A DNA stretch of 64,000 nt from JACKEQ01 sp041389565 (GCA_041389565.1 JAWKRP010000030.1:51275-115274); one strand, 5' to 3'; shown: positions 32,239-41,819, numbered from the stretch's first letter. Numbers and translations are program-made. The notes: generated by a model not told the origin, from the sequence alone.

Positions 32239-35200
32239 TCTGGGCGCTCGCGCTGGCCTGGGCCGACCCCGACGTGCCGATCGAGGGCAGCTCCGGGCTC
32301 GTGCTCGGCCCGGTCGCGTGGGAAGCGTCGGTCCTCGGCGTCACGTGGGTCGACGCCGATGGGTTCGGTCGGTCCACCCGCTGCCGCGAGCTCGCCACGG
32401 GAGCCGATCTGGGGGCCGTCCCCGGCCTGCCGACGTCCGGTCCACCCCTGTCGGTCACCGTCGTCCAGGACACCGTCGAGGTCCACTACGTCTCGTGCGT
32501 GCCGATCGAGGCCGCGTGCAACGGGGTCGACGACGACTGCGACCCGAGCACGCCCGACGGCGTGGACGCCGACGGCGACGGGGTCGCGGCCTGCGCCGGC
32601 GACTGCGACGACCAGTCCCAGCCCATCCACCCGGGCGCAGCAGAGCTCGGGTGCAACGGGGTCGACGACGACTGCGATCCCTCGACGGTCGACCTCCAGG
32701 ACGCCGACGGAGACGGCTCCACCTGCGATCTGGACTGTGACGACGCCGACCCGTCGCGCTTCCCGGGGAACCCCCTCATCGGGTGCTTCTCCGAGGACCT
32801 CGACTGCGACCCGTCCACCGTCGCCCTGGAGGACGACGACGGAGACGGGGCCCTCCGGTGTCTCGACGACTGCGACGACACCGACCCCACCGTCCCCGGC
32901 CCCGCGGAGATCCAGTGCAACGGCGTCGACGACGACTGCCTGGCAGCGACGACCGACGGCGTAGACCTCGATGGAGACGGGTTCGCTGCGTGTGCCGCCG
33001 ACTGTGACGACGCCGACCCGAGCCGGCACCCCGGCGCTCTCGAGGTCGGGTGCAACGGGGTCGACGACGACTGCGACCCCAGCACTCCCGACGTGTACGA
33101 CGCCGATGGCGACGGGTTCGACTGCGCCTCCGACTGCGACGACAGCGACCCCGCGGTACACCCGGGCGCCGCGGAGCGGTGCGACAACCAGGTCGACGAC
33201 GACTGCGACCCCGCGACCCCCGACGTGGGCGACCTCGACGGAGACGGGTTCACGTGCCTGTCGGACTGCGACGACCTCGACGACACGGTGGTCCCGCGGC
33301 GGGTCTCCCTGCTCGTGCAGGACCTGTCGGGCTTCCTGGAGCCCTCCGAGAGCTTCGCGACCCCGTTCTCCGAGCTCGCGACGGTGGGTGCGGATGCCGC
33401 GAACGTGTACCTGCCGGGCGAAGAGGGGCTGGTGCGCGTCGGGCTCGACGGGTCGGTCGAGCGGATGTTCGTGAACGCCGATCTCGACGTGCTGTTCGAC
33501 GACCTCCTCACCGCCGTGTGGCCCGGATGGAGCGGTACCTGGCACCCGTCCACGGCGTTCGTGGCGCCGTCCGGCGAGATCGTCGTGGCCGTGCCGATCT
33601 ACCCGCCGAACCCCGTCGTCTCGGCGACCGGAGTGTTGGCGATCGGCGCCGATGGCTCGCTGCGCCCCCTCGCCGTGATCCCCGACATGGCCGAGGAACC
33701 CCGCATCGTGTGGAGCGCCGACCTGAACGCCCTGCTCGTGCAGGTCAGCCGCTCGGGCGTCCCCCTGCGCTCGCGCATCGCCGTGCTCCCCCTCGATGGC
33801 GGGTCGCCGGTCGCCAGCGACGCCGTGCTCGACGTGTCCGACCTCGCGTACGCGGGGTCTGCGCGCATGAGCCTCGTGGGCAGCGCGAGCGGCGAGGTGT
33901 TCGCGGACCTGGGGGACGAGATCCGGCCCCTGCTCGTGCTTCCCGGCGCCGATGTCGATCAGGACGGTCTGTCGGCCGCTCAGGAAGCCGCGCTCGGCAC
34001 CGACCCGCTCGCGAGCGACACCGATGGAGACGGCTTCTCCGACGGGCTCGAAGCGGGGTTCGGCGGCACCGACCCCACCGTGCCCGACCCCGTCCCCACC
34101 GAGCAGCGCCCCTGGGTCGAGTCGAACGAGCTCGATCTGTGGCCGCTCCTGCCCACCGCCGTGTTCGACGACAACATCCACACGTACGACGCGTTCGTGG
34201 GCGGTCTGGCCTGTGTGAACGGGTCGTGTGTGCGCGAAGACGCCACGACCGTGCCGCTCGCGGAGATCTCGCTGCTCACGGCCGACCTCGCGTACGACTT
34301 CCGCATGCTGCCGTCCTCCGACCTCGAGCGCACCGACCTCCAGACGGGCGCGGTCACCACAGTGTCGTACGGGCTCACCGGCACGCCGTTCCGGTTCCGG
34401 GTGTTCGTCGACGGCACGGCGCTCGTGATGTCGCCCGACAACGTGCTGTCCCTCGCGGAGCCCGGAGGCTCGCCCCAGGCCATCGGGAGCTCCGGGTGTG
34501 CGCTGACCCGCACGGAGAGCGCGCTCGGATCCTGTCCGTCGTGGGCGGCGGGCGGGAGCGAGATCGAGTGGATCGGGCACGACGTGGCGACCGACCGCAT
34601 CCTCCTGCGCATCGCCCTCCCCACCGGCCTCGCCAGCGTGGTGGCCGTGGGGGCGGACGACGAGCGCTACGTCTCCGGGCTCGCCCACATCGAGACCCTC
34701 GGGCGGCGGGTCCAGCACCTGTTCCGACTGCCGGGCGGCGGGTGGCTGGCGCACTTCGACGACCTGTCGGCGGTCGTGCTCGACGACGCGCTGCGCCCCA
34801 CGGGAGCCGCACAGCGCCCGTTCCGGCGCGTCGGAGGCTGGTTCCGCGACGGCTTCCTGCTGGGTGCGAACGACTTCACGGCAGGCCTGCTCGTGCCGGT
34901 CGCCGAGACCATCGAGCCCGGCGAGGCCCTGATGGCCGCGCGCGGACGCCACGTGGCGTACCCCCTGACGTACGCGCTCGACTGGCGGCTGTGGCGCTAC
35001 ACGCGCGACGGGGGGGCCGCGGAGTGGCTCGACGCCGATGCCTTCTCCGCGAACGCCGACGCCTCCGGTCGGGCGAGCCTCGACGCCGTGCCGCTCGACG
35101 AGGTCCGCTCCATCGCAGCCACCGGCGACCACGCCTGCCTGGTCGAGGCGGAGCGGGTGTGGAGCCTCGATCTCACCGTGCCCGCCGACGCCGTGGCGCC

Positions 35201-36179
35201 CGAGCTCGTGGAGGAGGCCGCTGGAGCGGTCGCGTGTGCGTACGACGACGCGGGGGGCCTCGCGATCCTGGGGTCCACCACCCTCGACACCGCTTCGGGG
35301 TCGCACGCTCACGGGCTGCAGGTGCCGGTCGGCGCGATTCGCGTGGGGGGCCGATGGATCGTGTGGGGCGACGGGCACGAGCCGACCGTGTGCATCGACG
35401 ACGCCGGAACGCTCCATCCCACGGCGGTCGACGCGTTCGCGGTCGCGCGGGCCGGCGAGGAAGACGCCGTCGTGTGGACCGAGCCCGAGCGGGCCCTGCT
35501 GGCGGCCACGGTCGACGCGTTCTGCAGCGGCGACCTGCCCGGTCACACCCTCACGCCGTACAGCACGGGCAACGCGGTGCACTGGATCGAGGGGATCTCG
35601 GCACACTGGCAGTACCTGTTCCGCAGCACCGAGATCTCGTTCTTCGACCTGCGCTTCGCCGACGCCGCCTCCCTGGCCGTCCGGCCCGACGGGGCCGTGC
35701 TGTACGCGGCCTACCGCACGGGCGTGGGCAACTGGAGCGAGGGCATCGAGGGCGACGTGCTCCAGTCGCCCGGCCCGGCGTACCTCTGGCGGGTGTTCGG
35801 CACGTGGGCGCGCACCCCACCGTTCCCCAGCGAGCCGATCGACCGGGTGTACGCCACCGCGCCATGGCGCCGCGACGAGGCCCGTGTAGATGGCGCCACC
35901 GACGGAGGGCGGCAGTTCAGCGCCCTCGCGTTCGTGCCCGGCGGCACCGTCCGTCGCAGCTGGCGCCACTCCGACGTGCCGAGCGGCGCGGTGCCCGTCG
36001 ACCCGCCGTACGACCCGGGCGCGTGGCCGGGAGCACCGGTCGAGCGCTTCGAGACGTTCCCGGCGCTCGCGGGCACCCCGACCGACCCCGAGCCGGCGGG
36101 CTGCGGGTGTCGAACCGCCACTCCCGGAGGAGCGGCGGTCCTGCTGTGGGGCGTGCTCGGGCTGCTCCGCCGACGCTGA
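32235..36179 (+). CDS. Large surface protein with MopE-type repeats and MYXO-CTERM tag
   Basis: 1314 residues from a GTG overlapping the previous stop. MIWALALAWADP is a short signal peptide. Residues ~95-355 hold six Asp/Cys repeats of the form CNGVDDDCDPST...DADGDG...DCDD, the putative metal-binding motif seen in MopE of Methylococcus and in many myxobacterial proteins. A long propeller-like region follows, with a calcium-type DTDGDGFSDGLE segment. The C-terminus GCGCRTATPGG, hydrophobic LLWGVLGLL, RRR is a clear MYXO-CTERM sorting signal, so the protein is probably anchored or processed at the cell surface. Calcium or copper binding is inferred from the repeats. Confidence 0.82.
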   Translation: MIWALALAWADPDVPIEGSSGLVLGPVAWEASVLGVTWVDADGFGRSTRCRELATGADLGAVPGLPTSGPPLSVTVVQDTVEVHYVSCVPIEAACNGVDDDCDPSTPDGVDADGDGVAACAGDCDDQSQPIHPGAAELGCNGVDDDCDPSTVDLQDADGDGSTCDLDCDDADPSRFPGNPLIGCFSEDLDCDPSTVALEDDDGDGALRCLDDCDDTDPTVPGPAEIQCNGVDDDCLAATTDGVDLDGDGFAACAADCDDADPSRHPGALEVGCNGVDDDCDPSTPDVYDADGDGFDCASDCDDSDPAVHPGAAERCDNQVDDDCDPATPDVGDLDGDGFTCLSDCDDLDDTVVPRRVSLLVQDLSGFLEPSESFATPFSELATVGADAANVYLPGEEGLVRVGLDGSVERMFVNADLDVLFDDLLTAVWPGWSGTWHPSTAFVAPSGEIVVAVPIYPPNPVVSATGVLAIGADGSLRPLAVIPDMAEEPRIVWSADLNALLVQVSRSGVPLRSRIAVLPLDGGSPVASDAVLDVSDLAYAGSARMSLVGSASGEVFADLGDEIRPLLVLPGADVDQDGLSAAQEAALGTDPLASDTDGDGFSDGLEAGFGGTDPTVPDPVPTEQRPWVESNELDLWPLLPTAVFDDNIHTYDAFVGGLACVNGSCVREDATTVPLAEISLLTADLAYDFRMLPSSDLERTDLQTGAVTTVSYGLTGTPFRFRVFVDGTALVMSPDNVLSLAEPGGSPQAIGSSGCALTRTESALGSCPSWAAGGSEIEWIGHDVATDRILLRIALPTGLASVVAVGADDERYVSGLAHIETLGRRVQHLFRLPGGGWLAHFDDLSAVVLDDALRPTGAAQRPFRRVGGWFRDGFLLGANDFTAGLLVPVAETIEPGEALMAARGRHVAYPLTYALDWRLWRYTRDGGAAEWLDADAFSANADASGRASLDAVPLDEVRSIAATGDHACLVEAERVWSLDLTVPADAVAPELVEEAAGAVACAYDDAGGLAILGSTTLDTASGSHAHGLQVPVGAIRVGGRWIVWGDGHEPTVCIDDAGTLHPTAVDAFAVARAGEEDAVVWTEPERALLAATVDAFCSGDLPGHTLTPYSTGNAVHWIEGISAHWQYLFRSTEISFFDLRFADAASLAVRPDGAVLYAAYRTGVGNWSEGIEGDVLQSPGPAYLWRVFGTWARTPPFPSEPIDRVYATAPWRRDEARVDGATDGGRQFSALAFVPGGTVRRSWRHSDVPSGAVPVDPPYDPGAWPGAPVERFETFPALAGTPTDPEPAGCGCRTATPGGAAVLLWGVLGLLRRR

Positions 36180-36200
36180 AAATCTCAGTACGAACGAGCG

Positions 36201-38702
36201 TCAGAGGGTCCAGTAGTGCATGCAGGGCTGCGAACCGCCGCTGTACGCCGACACGTCACCGGCTCCGGTCCGCACGTCTGCCCGCGTCTGGTTCTGCGAC
36301 TGCACGAACCCTTCGACGTGGAGCGGGTTCGCCCCGCTCCCGTACGCGTTCAGGCCGGGCAGCACGAACTCCGAGCCGCTGCGCTGGCGCAGCACGGTGG
36401 TTCCGTAGCCGTCCACGTAGTTGCCCTGCAGGTCGAGGCACATCCGGCTCGCGGGGTGCTCGGTCTGCACCTCGATCCGGTCGGGCGCGTCTCCGAGGAA
36501 CGCGTTCCCGAGCAGCGTGAGCGAGGTCTCGGCGTACACGTGGCTCCGGGCGTCCAGCGCGCGCTGGTTCCCGTCGGCGTACACGAGGTCGTCGATCATC
36601 GTGACGTGCGTGATGGCGCCGTCGATGCCGAACAGCTCGATCGTCGGGGTCGTGCGCCCGAACGACACCAGCTCGCTGTCGCCGATGTACGCCTGGAAGC
36701 CCTCGCTCTGGTGGGTCTCGTTGGTGACGTGGAGCGCGTGCGCCTCGGTCTCGACGGTCAGTCCGGACGCGAGGAGGTGCACGGTGGCCTCGTCGGTCGG
36801 CGTCACGGTCATGCCGGTGATGCCCGCGAGCCGCACCTGCGACAGCTCGAGATCGAGGAAGGCCCCCTCGTGGACGCCCGCCGACAGGGCTTCGTACGCA
36901 TCCACGACCTCCACGTCCTGCGCCACGATGCGGGTGGACGAGCTGCCTGCGAGCTGCAGGTCGAAGGGGCGCTCGGCGAGCCACTGGGCGAAGGACACGT
37001 CCACGTCGAGGGTCGCGGCGTCGGTGGCCTCCACCTGGAGGGCTGCGGACGGGCCGAAAGCCATGGACTGCGTGTGGGTGACGTGGGTGTCGGACTGGCC
37101 GGACACGACGAATCGGGTGGCCGGGCCGTAGGTGTCGAGCACCGTGTCGGTGAGCGCGACCTGCACCCGGGCCTCGTCGAGGGCGAGCACCTCGATGCCC
37201 GTGCCCGTGGCGGCCTGGACACGCGAGAGGGTCACGACGGTGTCGGCGTGGAAGCCCTGCTGGAGCCCCACCCCCCACTGCGGACCGGTGAGATCGACCT
37301 CCTCGAGCAGGACGGTTGCGGGCTCGAAGTGCGCGGCCTGGGGCTGGTCGACGACCACGCCGACGGTGGAGGCCTCGAGGTGGGCGTCGCGGACCACGAG
37401 GTCGAACGGCGCGGTCCCGCCGACGAAGACGAGGCCGATGCCGCCGTCGTCCCCGACGAGGTCGACGTGCTCGAGGGATACGCGCGTCGGGGCTGCGTCG
37501 GGGTCGACCGTGATGGGCGGCGCGCCGCTCGCCTGGAGGGTCGCGCGCCCCCCGAACGGCAGGATCGGCACCGGTCCCGACTCGCCGTTGAGCGCCACGT
37601 CGAGGAGGAAGCCCTCGTCCGCACTGAGGAAGCGGACCTCACCGGACACCGTCACGCCCGACCCGCCATCGACGGACCCCGAGAGGTACACGACATCCCC
37701 CTCCCGCACGAAGCCCTGGATCGCATCGAGCGTCGATGCCGGTTCGACCAGGGTTCCCGACCCGTAGCCGTAGCCGTGACCGTCCAGGTACCAGACGCTC
37801 CGGACGGGCACGAGCTCCACGGGCGACGAGGTCCGGGCGCCGTTCGACGCCTCGAGCACGACATCGAACCAGTCGCTCTCCCGGCCGGGGCCCGTGGCTG
37901 GAGGCAGGTACTCGAACGTCCCGTCCTCGTAGACGTACACCTGTCCACCGAGCCCGGTCGTGCACGCAATCACCCCGTCGTACACGTCCTCACAGAGGGT
38001 CGACCCGTCCGAGACGCCCACCACACGGAGGTCTGCGCCGTCGGGGTCGTTGTCGAGCAGGCCGAGCGCGGCGGTCACCTCGCCCCAGCCGTAGCTCCCG
38101 CGGCCCGCGACGAGGGGGGTGTTCCCGACCACCTCGTACACGTCCGCCGTGACCTGTGGGGGCACACAGCTCCCGTAGATCGTCGCGAAGTAGCCGACCC
38201 CGCTGCTGGTGGTCTGACGAACACCCCCACCGAAGCCGTCTTCCCACTGCATCGTGACGTAGCGACCCGACCACGAGGCCTCGAAGAAGCCCTCGGGGAA
38301 CGCCGGGTTGTCGTAGATCGCCCCGGTGTACAGGGCCAGCGAGGGGTTCCAGGTGCCGTCGGCGGGCCCCCAGTCGCTCGACGAGCCTCCGATCGGCGAC
38401 CACGCCCCGTAGAAGGTGCGCGGGCCGTACGCGACGCGATCCCAGTGAGCGGCGATGGTGCCGTCCAGCACGATGTCCGAGCCGCAGTCGGCAGCGGCCT
38501 GGGCCGCGGCCTGTTCGAAGTGCTGGTACAGCCACGTGGTGCGCTGGCGGTTGGCGGGATGGGCGTCGTCGATCACGACCTCGCCCGCGATGGCGTTGAT
38601 CTGATCCCGTGCGGTGTTGGCCGCGGCACAGAGCTGGGGATCGAGACCACTGCAGTCGAGGGCGAAGGCGGGGGTGGCGAGCATGATGACGAGTGGTGAC
38701 AA
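36201..38702 (-). CDS. Secreted protein with cadherin-like and beta-helix regions
   Basis: 833 residues. The TTG at 38702 is chosen because AAGGAG lies six bases upstream and it yields MSPLVIMLATPAFALDC, a signal peptide; a later ATG (residue 7) is too close to the cleavage site. The N-terminal ~200 residues contain four or five Cys and many Trp. A segment WGEVTAALGLLDNDPDGADL ... YVYEDGTFEYLPP resembles tandem-95/cadherin-like repeats. The rest is a long series of short strands typical of a right-handed parallel beta-helix. No catalytic residues or sorting tag are evident at the C-terminus (QPCMHYWTL). Adhesion or a polysaccharide-related role is possible. Confidence 0.7.
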   Translation of the reverse strand: MSPLVIMLATPAFALDCSGLDPQLCAAANTARDQINAIAGEVVIDDAHPANRQRTTWLYQHFEQAAAQAAADCGSDIVLDGTIAAHWDRVAYGPRTFYGAWSPIGGSSSDWGPADGTWNPSLALYTGAIYDNPAFPEGFFEASWSGRYVTMQWEDGFGGGVRQTTSSGVGYFATIYGSCVPPQVTADVYEVVGNTPLVAGRGSYGWGEVTAALGLLDNDPDGADLRVVGVSDGSTLCEDVYDGVIACTTGLGGQVYVYEDGTFEYLPPATGPGRESDWFDVVLEASNGARTSSPVELVPVRSVWYLDGHGYGYGSGTLVEPASTLDAIQGFVREGDVVYLSGSVDGGSGVTVSGEVRFLSADEGFLLDVALNGESGPVPILPFGGRATLQASGAPPITVDPDAAPTRVSLEHVDLVGDDGGIGLVFVGGTAPFDLVVRDAHLEASTVGVVVDQPQAAHFEPATVLLEEVDLTGPQWGVGLQQGFHADTVVTLSRVQAATGTGIEVLALDEARVQVALTDTVLDTYGPATRFVVSGQSDTHVTHTQSMAFGPSAALQVEATDAATLDVDVSFAQWLAERPFDLQLAGSSSTRIVAQDVEVVDAYEALSAGVHEGAFLDLELSQVRLAGITGMTVTPTDEATVHLLASGLTVETEAHALHVTNETHQSEGFQAYIGDSELVSFGRTTPTIELFGIDGAITHVTMIDDLVYADGNQRALDARSHVYAETSLTLLGNAFLGDAPDRIEVQTEHPASRMCLDLQGNYVDGYGTTVLRQRSGSEFVLPGLNAYGSGANPLHVEGFVQSQNQTRADVRTGAGDVSAYSGGSQPCMHYWTL

Positions 38703-38725
38703 ATCGTTCTCCTTGGTGTTCGACC

Positions 38726-38731
38726 AAGGTA
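38726..38731 (-). promoter_or_regulatory. Probable -10 element TACCTT
   Basis: TACCTT on the minus strand lies 23 bases before the TTG start of the beta-helix protein gene, upstream of its AAGGAG site. The rest of the gap to 38969 shows no gene. Confidence 0.35.
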
Positions 38732-38969
38732 GGGCCCGGAATTGGAGGGGACAGGCCTTGTCGATCCGCTTTCCTGGCCTATCCGCGGGTGATCGAAGCG
38801 CACCGTGACGGCCTCCGGACAGGGGGTGCCGGGCGGGTTGCAGGCGGTGCGCCGGACGGGTCCGTCGACTGCGGGCCACCCCGGGGTCAGGACTGCTGTC
38901 GGCCCCGCGGAGACGGGGGTTTCGCGAGGTCTGGTCGCGACCGGGAATCGTCCGGAGAGCGCACCGAAT

Positions 38970-39995
38970 TCACGGAGGAGCCGGCGAGTCATGGGATTCC
39001 GTTTCGCTGGGCTCCTTCTTCCCGAGCAACGCCTCCCAGTTCAGCCGATCCCGCTCTTCCTGCGTGTGGCACTCGGAGATGTACGGGTCGGTGTAGCCGG
39101 TGCCTCCCTTGTAGTTCCGCCGGAGCTTCGGATCGACGCCCAGGATCTCCGCGCGCTCCTCCCGGTACCCGTTCTCGGTGTACTCCCCGCCGCGCCCGCA
39201 CAGGCCGACCGTGGCGTACTCCTCGTCCGCTGCAGTCTCGTCGTCGGGACCGACGATCACCTCCGCGGGCGTCTTCACGATAGCGCCGGTCTTCGGGTCA
39301 CGGCCGAACGCCAGCGTGCCCTGGTGCCCGTGGTAGGCGTGGACCAGCTCGTGGAACAGGACGACATCGGACCCGATGACGTCAGGGCTGCCACCCCCGA
39401 CGTCGACCTCGGCACCGGGGATGTAGTCGATCTCCATGTCGGTGCCCGTTCCGTCCGACCCCGCGAACGGGTCGACGGGCGTACCTTCCCCAGCGCCCTC
39501 GGGGCTCCCGCCGATGGTGGTCTTGTGGCGCTTCCCGTCCTCGGAGCCGTACGCGAGGGTGCGGAGCAGCTCGCGGCCCTGCCGGGTGGTGAGGATGGTG
39601 CCGATGTCGGCCATCACCTTCTCGCGGAACTCGTCGGCGTCCATGTCGCCGGGGTCGAACGCGATGTCCGTCTCCCCGGCCTCGATGGCGCGGTACAGCT
39701 CGACCACCGCGTCGAACTCCTCCTGGGTGAGCTCGTTCGGGGCGCGCTCGCCCTCGGCGGCGTCGGAGATGACGAACTTGTCCTCGAGCGCGTCGCGGGC
39801 GGGGTCGGGCTCCAGGATGCCGACGAGCTCGCCGAGGCCGCGCCAGAACCCCTGGGACTCGGGCTGTCCGGCTGCCACGAGCTGCTCCTGGGCGGCTGCG
39901 TTCCCGGCCTGCTGGACGGCCTGGTGGGAGGGAGCGACCTCCACGGGTGCGGGGGTGGGCGCGACGACGGACGGCTGGCGGAGGGTCTGTTGCAT
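38970..39995 (-). CDS. M91-type zinc metalloprotease, possible injected effector
   Basis: 341 residues, no signal peptide. The site FHELVHAYHG (His215, Glu216, His219) within SDVVLFHELVHA matches the HExxH of the M91 family, which includes the type III effector NleD. The N-terminus contains AVQQAGNAAAQEQLVAAG (about 26-43), resembling the xxQxAGNxAVxxL motif common in DUF4157-type and other cargo proteins of extracellular contractile injection systems. A Pro-rich linker surrounds it. TACGAT ends six bases before the ATG. No injection-system genes are in the window. The protease call is strong; the effector role is an inference from family and the N-terminal motif. Confidence 0.8.
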   Translation of the reverse strand: MQQTLRQPSVVAPTPAPVEVAPSHQAVQQAGNAAAQEQLVAAGQPESQGFWRGLGELVGILEPDPARDALEDKFVISDAAEGERAPNELTQEEFDAVVELYRAIEAGETDIAFDPGDMDADEFREKVMADIGTILTTRQGRELLRTLAYGSEDGKRHKTTIGGSPEGAGEGTPVDPFAGSDGTGTDMEIDYIPGAEVDVGGGSPDVIGSDVVLFHELVHAYHGHQGTLAFGRDPKTGAIVKTPAEVIVGPDDETAADEEYATVGLCGRGGEYTENGYREERAEILGVDPKLRRNYKGGTGYTDPYISECHTQEERDRLNWEALLGKKEPSETESHDSPAPP

Positions 39996-40001
39996 GCCAG
40001 G

Positions 40002-40007
40002 ATCGTA
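40002..40007 (-). promoter_or_regulatory. -10-like TACGAT, leaderless arrangement
   Basis: TACGAT on the minus strand ends six bases before the ATG of the M91 protease gene. A direct repeat TTGCA/TTGCA lies some 20-35 bases further upstream. Confidence 0.45.
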
Positions 40008-40077
40008 GGGCCGCGGCCGATTCGCGACTGCAACACAGTGCAACATCGGCCAAGGGCTCCTCAGGTCCCGAGTGCGG

Positions 40078-40083
40078 TAGGCT
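40078..40083 (+). promoter_or_regulatory. Probable -10 element TAGGCT
   Basis: TAGGCT lies 22 bases before ATG 40106. A GGAGGG Shine-Dalgarno sequence sits between them. Confidence 0.35.
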
Positions 40084-40105
40084 CGGAGCGACGGAGGGAC
40101 GACCG

Positions 40106-40864
40106 ATGAGCGTGCAGGTCCTGGAGGCCGACAACCCCGACGGCCGGGCTCCCCTCGAGCCCGGAGATCTCGACGCCTTCCCGCCAGAGACGGTGGACCG
40201 GCTCCAGCTATCGATCCGGATGTTCCGGATGTACGGCCGATGCTGGCTGAGCGCACGGTTCCTCGCGATCGACGAGGTGGCCGCGCTCCTCGAGCTCGGG
40301 GGTCCGGCTCTCGGCCTGCACCTGAGCCAGCTCGCACGCGGGCCCGATCTCGAGGCCTGGCTGGCCTGGCCGGGCATGCGCGAGGTGCGCCACTTGAGCT
40401 TCCACTCGGCGTTCCTCGGGGGTGCGGGCGCGGAGAAGGTGCTCGCTGCCGACCTCGGCGACCTCGACACGCTCGACCTGTCGGTCTGCGACATCGGGAC
40501 GAAGGGGGTGCGTGCCCTGCAGAAGCACGACGGGTTCCCGTCCCTCACGGCACTCTACCTGCACGCCAGCACCGGCGACCGGACGAAGTGGAACGAGAAG
40601 CTCGTGGCCGATCTGCTGCTCGACACGCCGAAGAAGCCGCAGGGCGCGTCCCTCCGCGGTGTGCGGCGGTTGGGCCTGATGTTCTGGAACCTCACGCGGT
40701 GCATGCCCGCGCTGGAGGCCTCACCGCTCATCCAGGGGCTCGAGGAGCTCTGGATCTACGACACGATCTGGGCTCCCCCGCGGCGCGTGTCCAACGTGGC
40801 GGCGCTGCCCGAGGGCGTGCGGTCGCGCACGGTGGTGGGCTGGGAGCGGACCCCGGTCGGGTAG
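40106..40864 (+). CDS. LRR-like cytoplasmic protein
   Basis: 252 residues, no signal peptide. GGAGGGA lies upstream of ATG. The middle contains leucine-rich repeat-like turns (VRHLSFHSAFLGG, LDTLDLSVCDIGTKGVRALQ, SLTALYLHAS, VRRLGLMFWNLTRC, LEELWIYDTIW). These resemble the short LRRs that accompany TIGR02996 proteins, such as the gene at 45.5 kb, but no TIGR02996 segment is seen here. A protein-protein interaction role is inferred. It converges with the SRPBCC gene across a hairpin. Confidence 0.68.
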   Translation: MSVQVLEADNPDGRAPLEPGDLDAFPPETVDRLQLSIRMFRMYGRCWLSARFLAIDEVAALLELGGPALGLHLSQLARGPDLEAWLAWPGMREVRHLSFHSAFLGGAGAEKVLAADLGDLDTLDLSVCDIGTKGVRALQKHDGFPSLTALYLHASTGDRTKWNEKLVADLLLDTPKKPQGASLRGVRRLGLMFWNLTRCMPALEASPLIQGLEELWIYDTIWAPPRRVSNVAALPEGVRSRTVVGWERTPVG

Positions 40865-40873
40865 CCCGGTTCA

Positions 40874-40890
40874 GCGCGGCTCGACCGCGC
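40874..40890. terminator. GC-rich hairpin between convergent genes
   Basis: GCGCGG (40874-40879) pairs with CCGCGC (40885-40890) across a five-base loop. It sits in the 28-base gap between two convergent stop codons. No U-tract, so Rho-independent function is uncertain. Confidence 0.5.
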
Positions 40891-40892
40891 GG

Positions 40893-41378
40893 CTACAGCT
40901 CGGAGACCAGGGCGTCGAGCTGCTCGAGCTGTGCAGGCATCCCCTCGGTGCTGCCCGACTCGATCGCGGCATCCAGGGCTTCCTTCGACGGGTAGAGGTC
41001 GTGGACCACCACGAGCGTGTGGCCGTTCTCCTCGTCGAAGGTGACCGTGCTGACCGCACCCTCCCCTTCCCCGTCTTCGTCGTTGGTCCAGACGATGCGG
41101 CGGTTCGGGACGACCTCGAGGTACCGACCGAAGAACGCCATCTCCTGGTCGGAACCGTCGACTCCGAACACCAGGCGGTACGTGCCCCCCACGCGAACGT
41201 CGAGCTGGCAGGACCGCAGCGTGATCGGGGCGGCGGCCGGCACCCACCACTGCTCGAACAGCTCGGCGCGCGTCCACGCCGCGAACACGAGGCGGGCGGG
41301 CCCTCTCACGATGCGGCGCACGACGAGCTCCCGCTCCGACGGACGCTCCACGGTGGCGCGCTTCATCGCTTCATCCAT
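40893..41378 (-). CDS. SRPBCC/AHSA1-like domain protein
   Basis: 161 residues from ATG 41378, preceded by AGGGAG at five bases; ATG 41393 is an in-frame alternative. VVRRIVRGPARLVFAAWTRAELFEQWW and LDVRVGGTYRLVF are the standard AHSA1/SRPBCC (START-like) motifs, a ligand-binding or co-chaperone-like fold. The start overlaps the end of the ArsR-type gene by eight bases, so the two are co-translated. ArsR-SRPBCC pairs are common in bacteria; the regulator usually controls its own operon. The ligand is unknown. Confidence 0.85.
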   Translation of the reverse strand: MDEAMKRATVERPSERELVVRRIVRGPARLVFAAWTRAELFEQWWVPAAAPITLRSCQLDVRVGGTYRLVFGVDGSDQEMAFFGRYLEVVPNRRIVWTNDEDGEGEGAVSTVTFDEENGHTLVVVHDLYPSKEALDAAIESGSTEGMPAQLEQLDALVSEL

Positions 41379-41736
41379 CTCGACTCCCTTCATCGTCCCT
41401 CTCCTGTGCCTCGAGGGCGGCCACGACGCGTTCGAGTCCGTCGAACCGGGCATCCCACAGCTGGCGGTAGCGTTCCAACCACGCGGTCTCCTCCTCGAGA
41501 CGGGCGGGCCCGAGCCGGCAGACCCGCACCCGACCCACCTTCTCGGTGGTGACCAGCCCGCTCCGCTCCAGCACCCCCACGTGCTTGCGCACGCCGGTCA
41601 GCGTCATCCCGAACGCGTCGGCGAGCGCCGTGATCGACGCATCCTCCCGTCCGAGGGTCTCGAGGATGCCGCGACGCGTGGCGTCGGAGAGCGCGAAGAA
41701 GCGGGCGTCGACCCGTGGTGAGATATTGTGAACCAT
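41371..41736 (-). CDS. ArsR-family transcriptional regulator
   Basis: 121 residues. MVHNISPRVDARFFALSDATRRGILETL and TLTGVRKHVGVLERSGLVTTEKVGR form the ArsR/SdpR-type winged helix; no metal-binding Cys pair is visible. A perfect palindrome covers the start codon and probably serves as its own operator. It leads the two-gene operon with the SRPBCC protein. Repression relieved by a ligand or protein partner is the usual mode in this subfamily. Confidence 0.87.
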   Translation of the reverse strand: MVHNISPRVDARFFALSDATRRGILETLGREDASITALADAFGMTLTGVRKHVGVLERSGLVTTEKVGRVRVCRLGPARLEEETAWLERYRQLWDARFDGLERVVAALEAQERDDEGSRDG

Positions 41737-41744
41737 GTGGTTCA
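41729..41744. promoter_or_regulatory. Palindromic operator over the ArsR start codon
   Basis: TGAACC-ACAT-GGTTCA (minus strand) is a perfect 6+6 inverted repeat with a four-base centre that includes the ATG. AT-rich flanks (AATAC, AATAT) extend it. This is the expected form and position for an autoregulatory ArsR/SdpR operator. Confidence 0.65.
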
Positions 41745-41819
41745 GTATTGCGGTGGACCGCCGCTGTCGACCCCATCGGTCCTCGTGATCCCAGGTCCCG
41801 GCGACGCCACGCGATGCGG

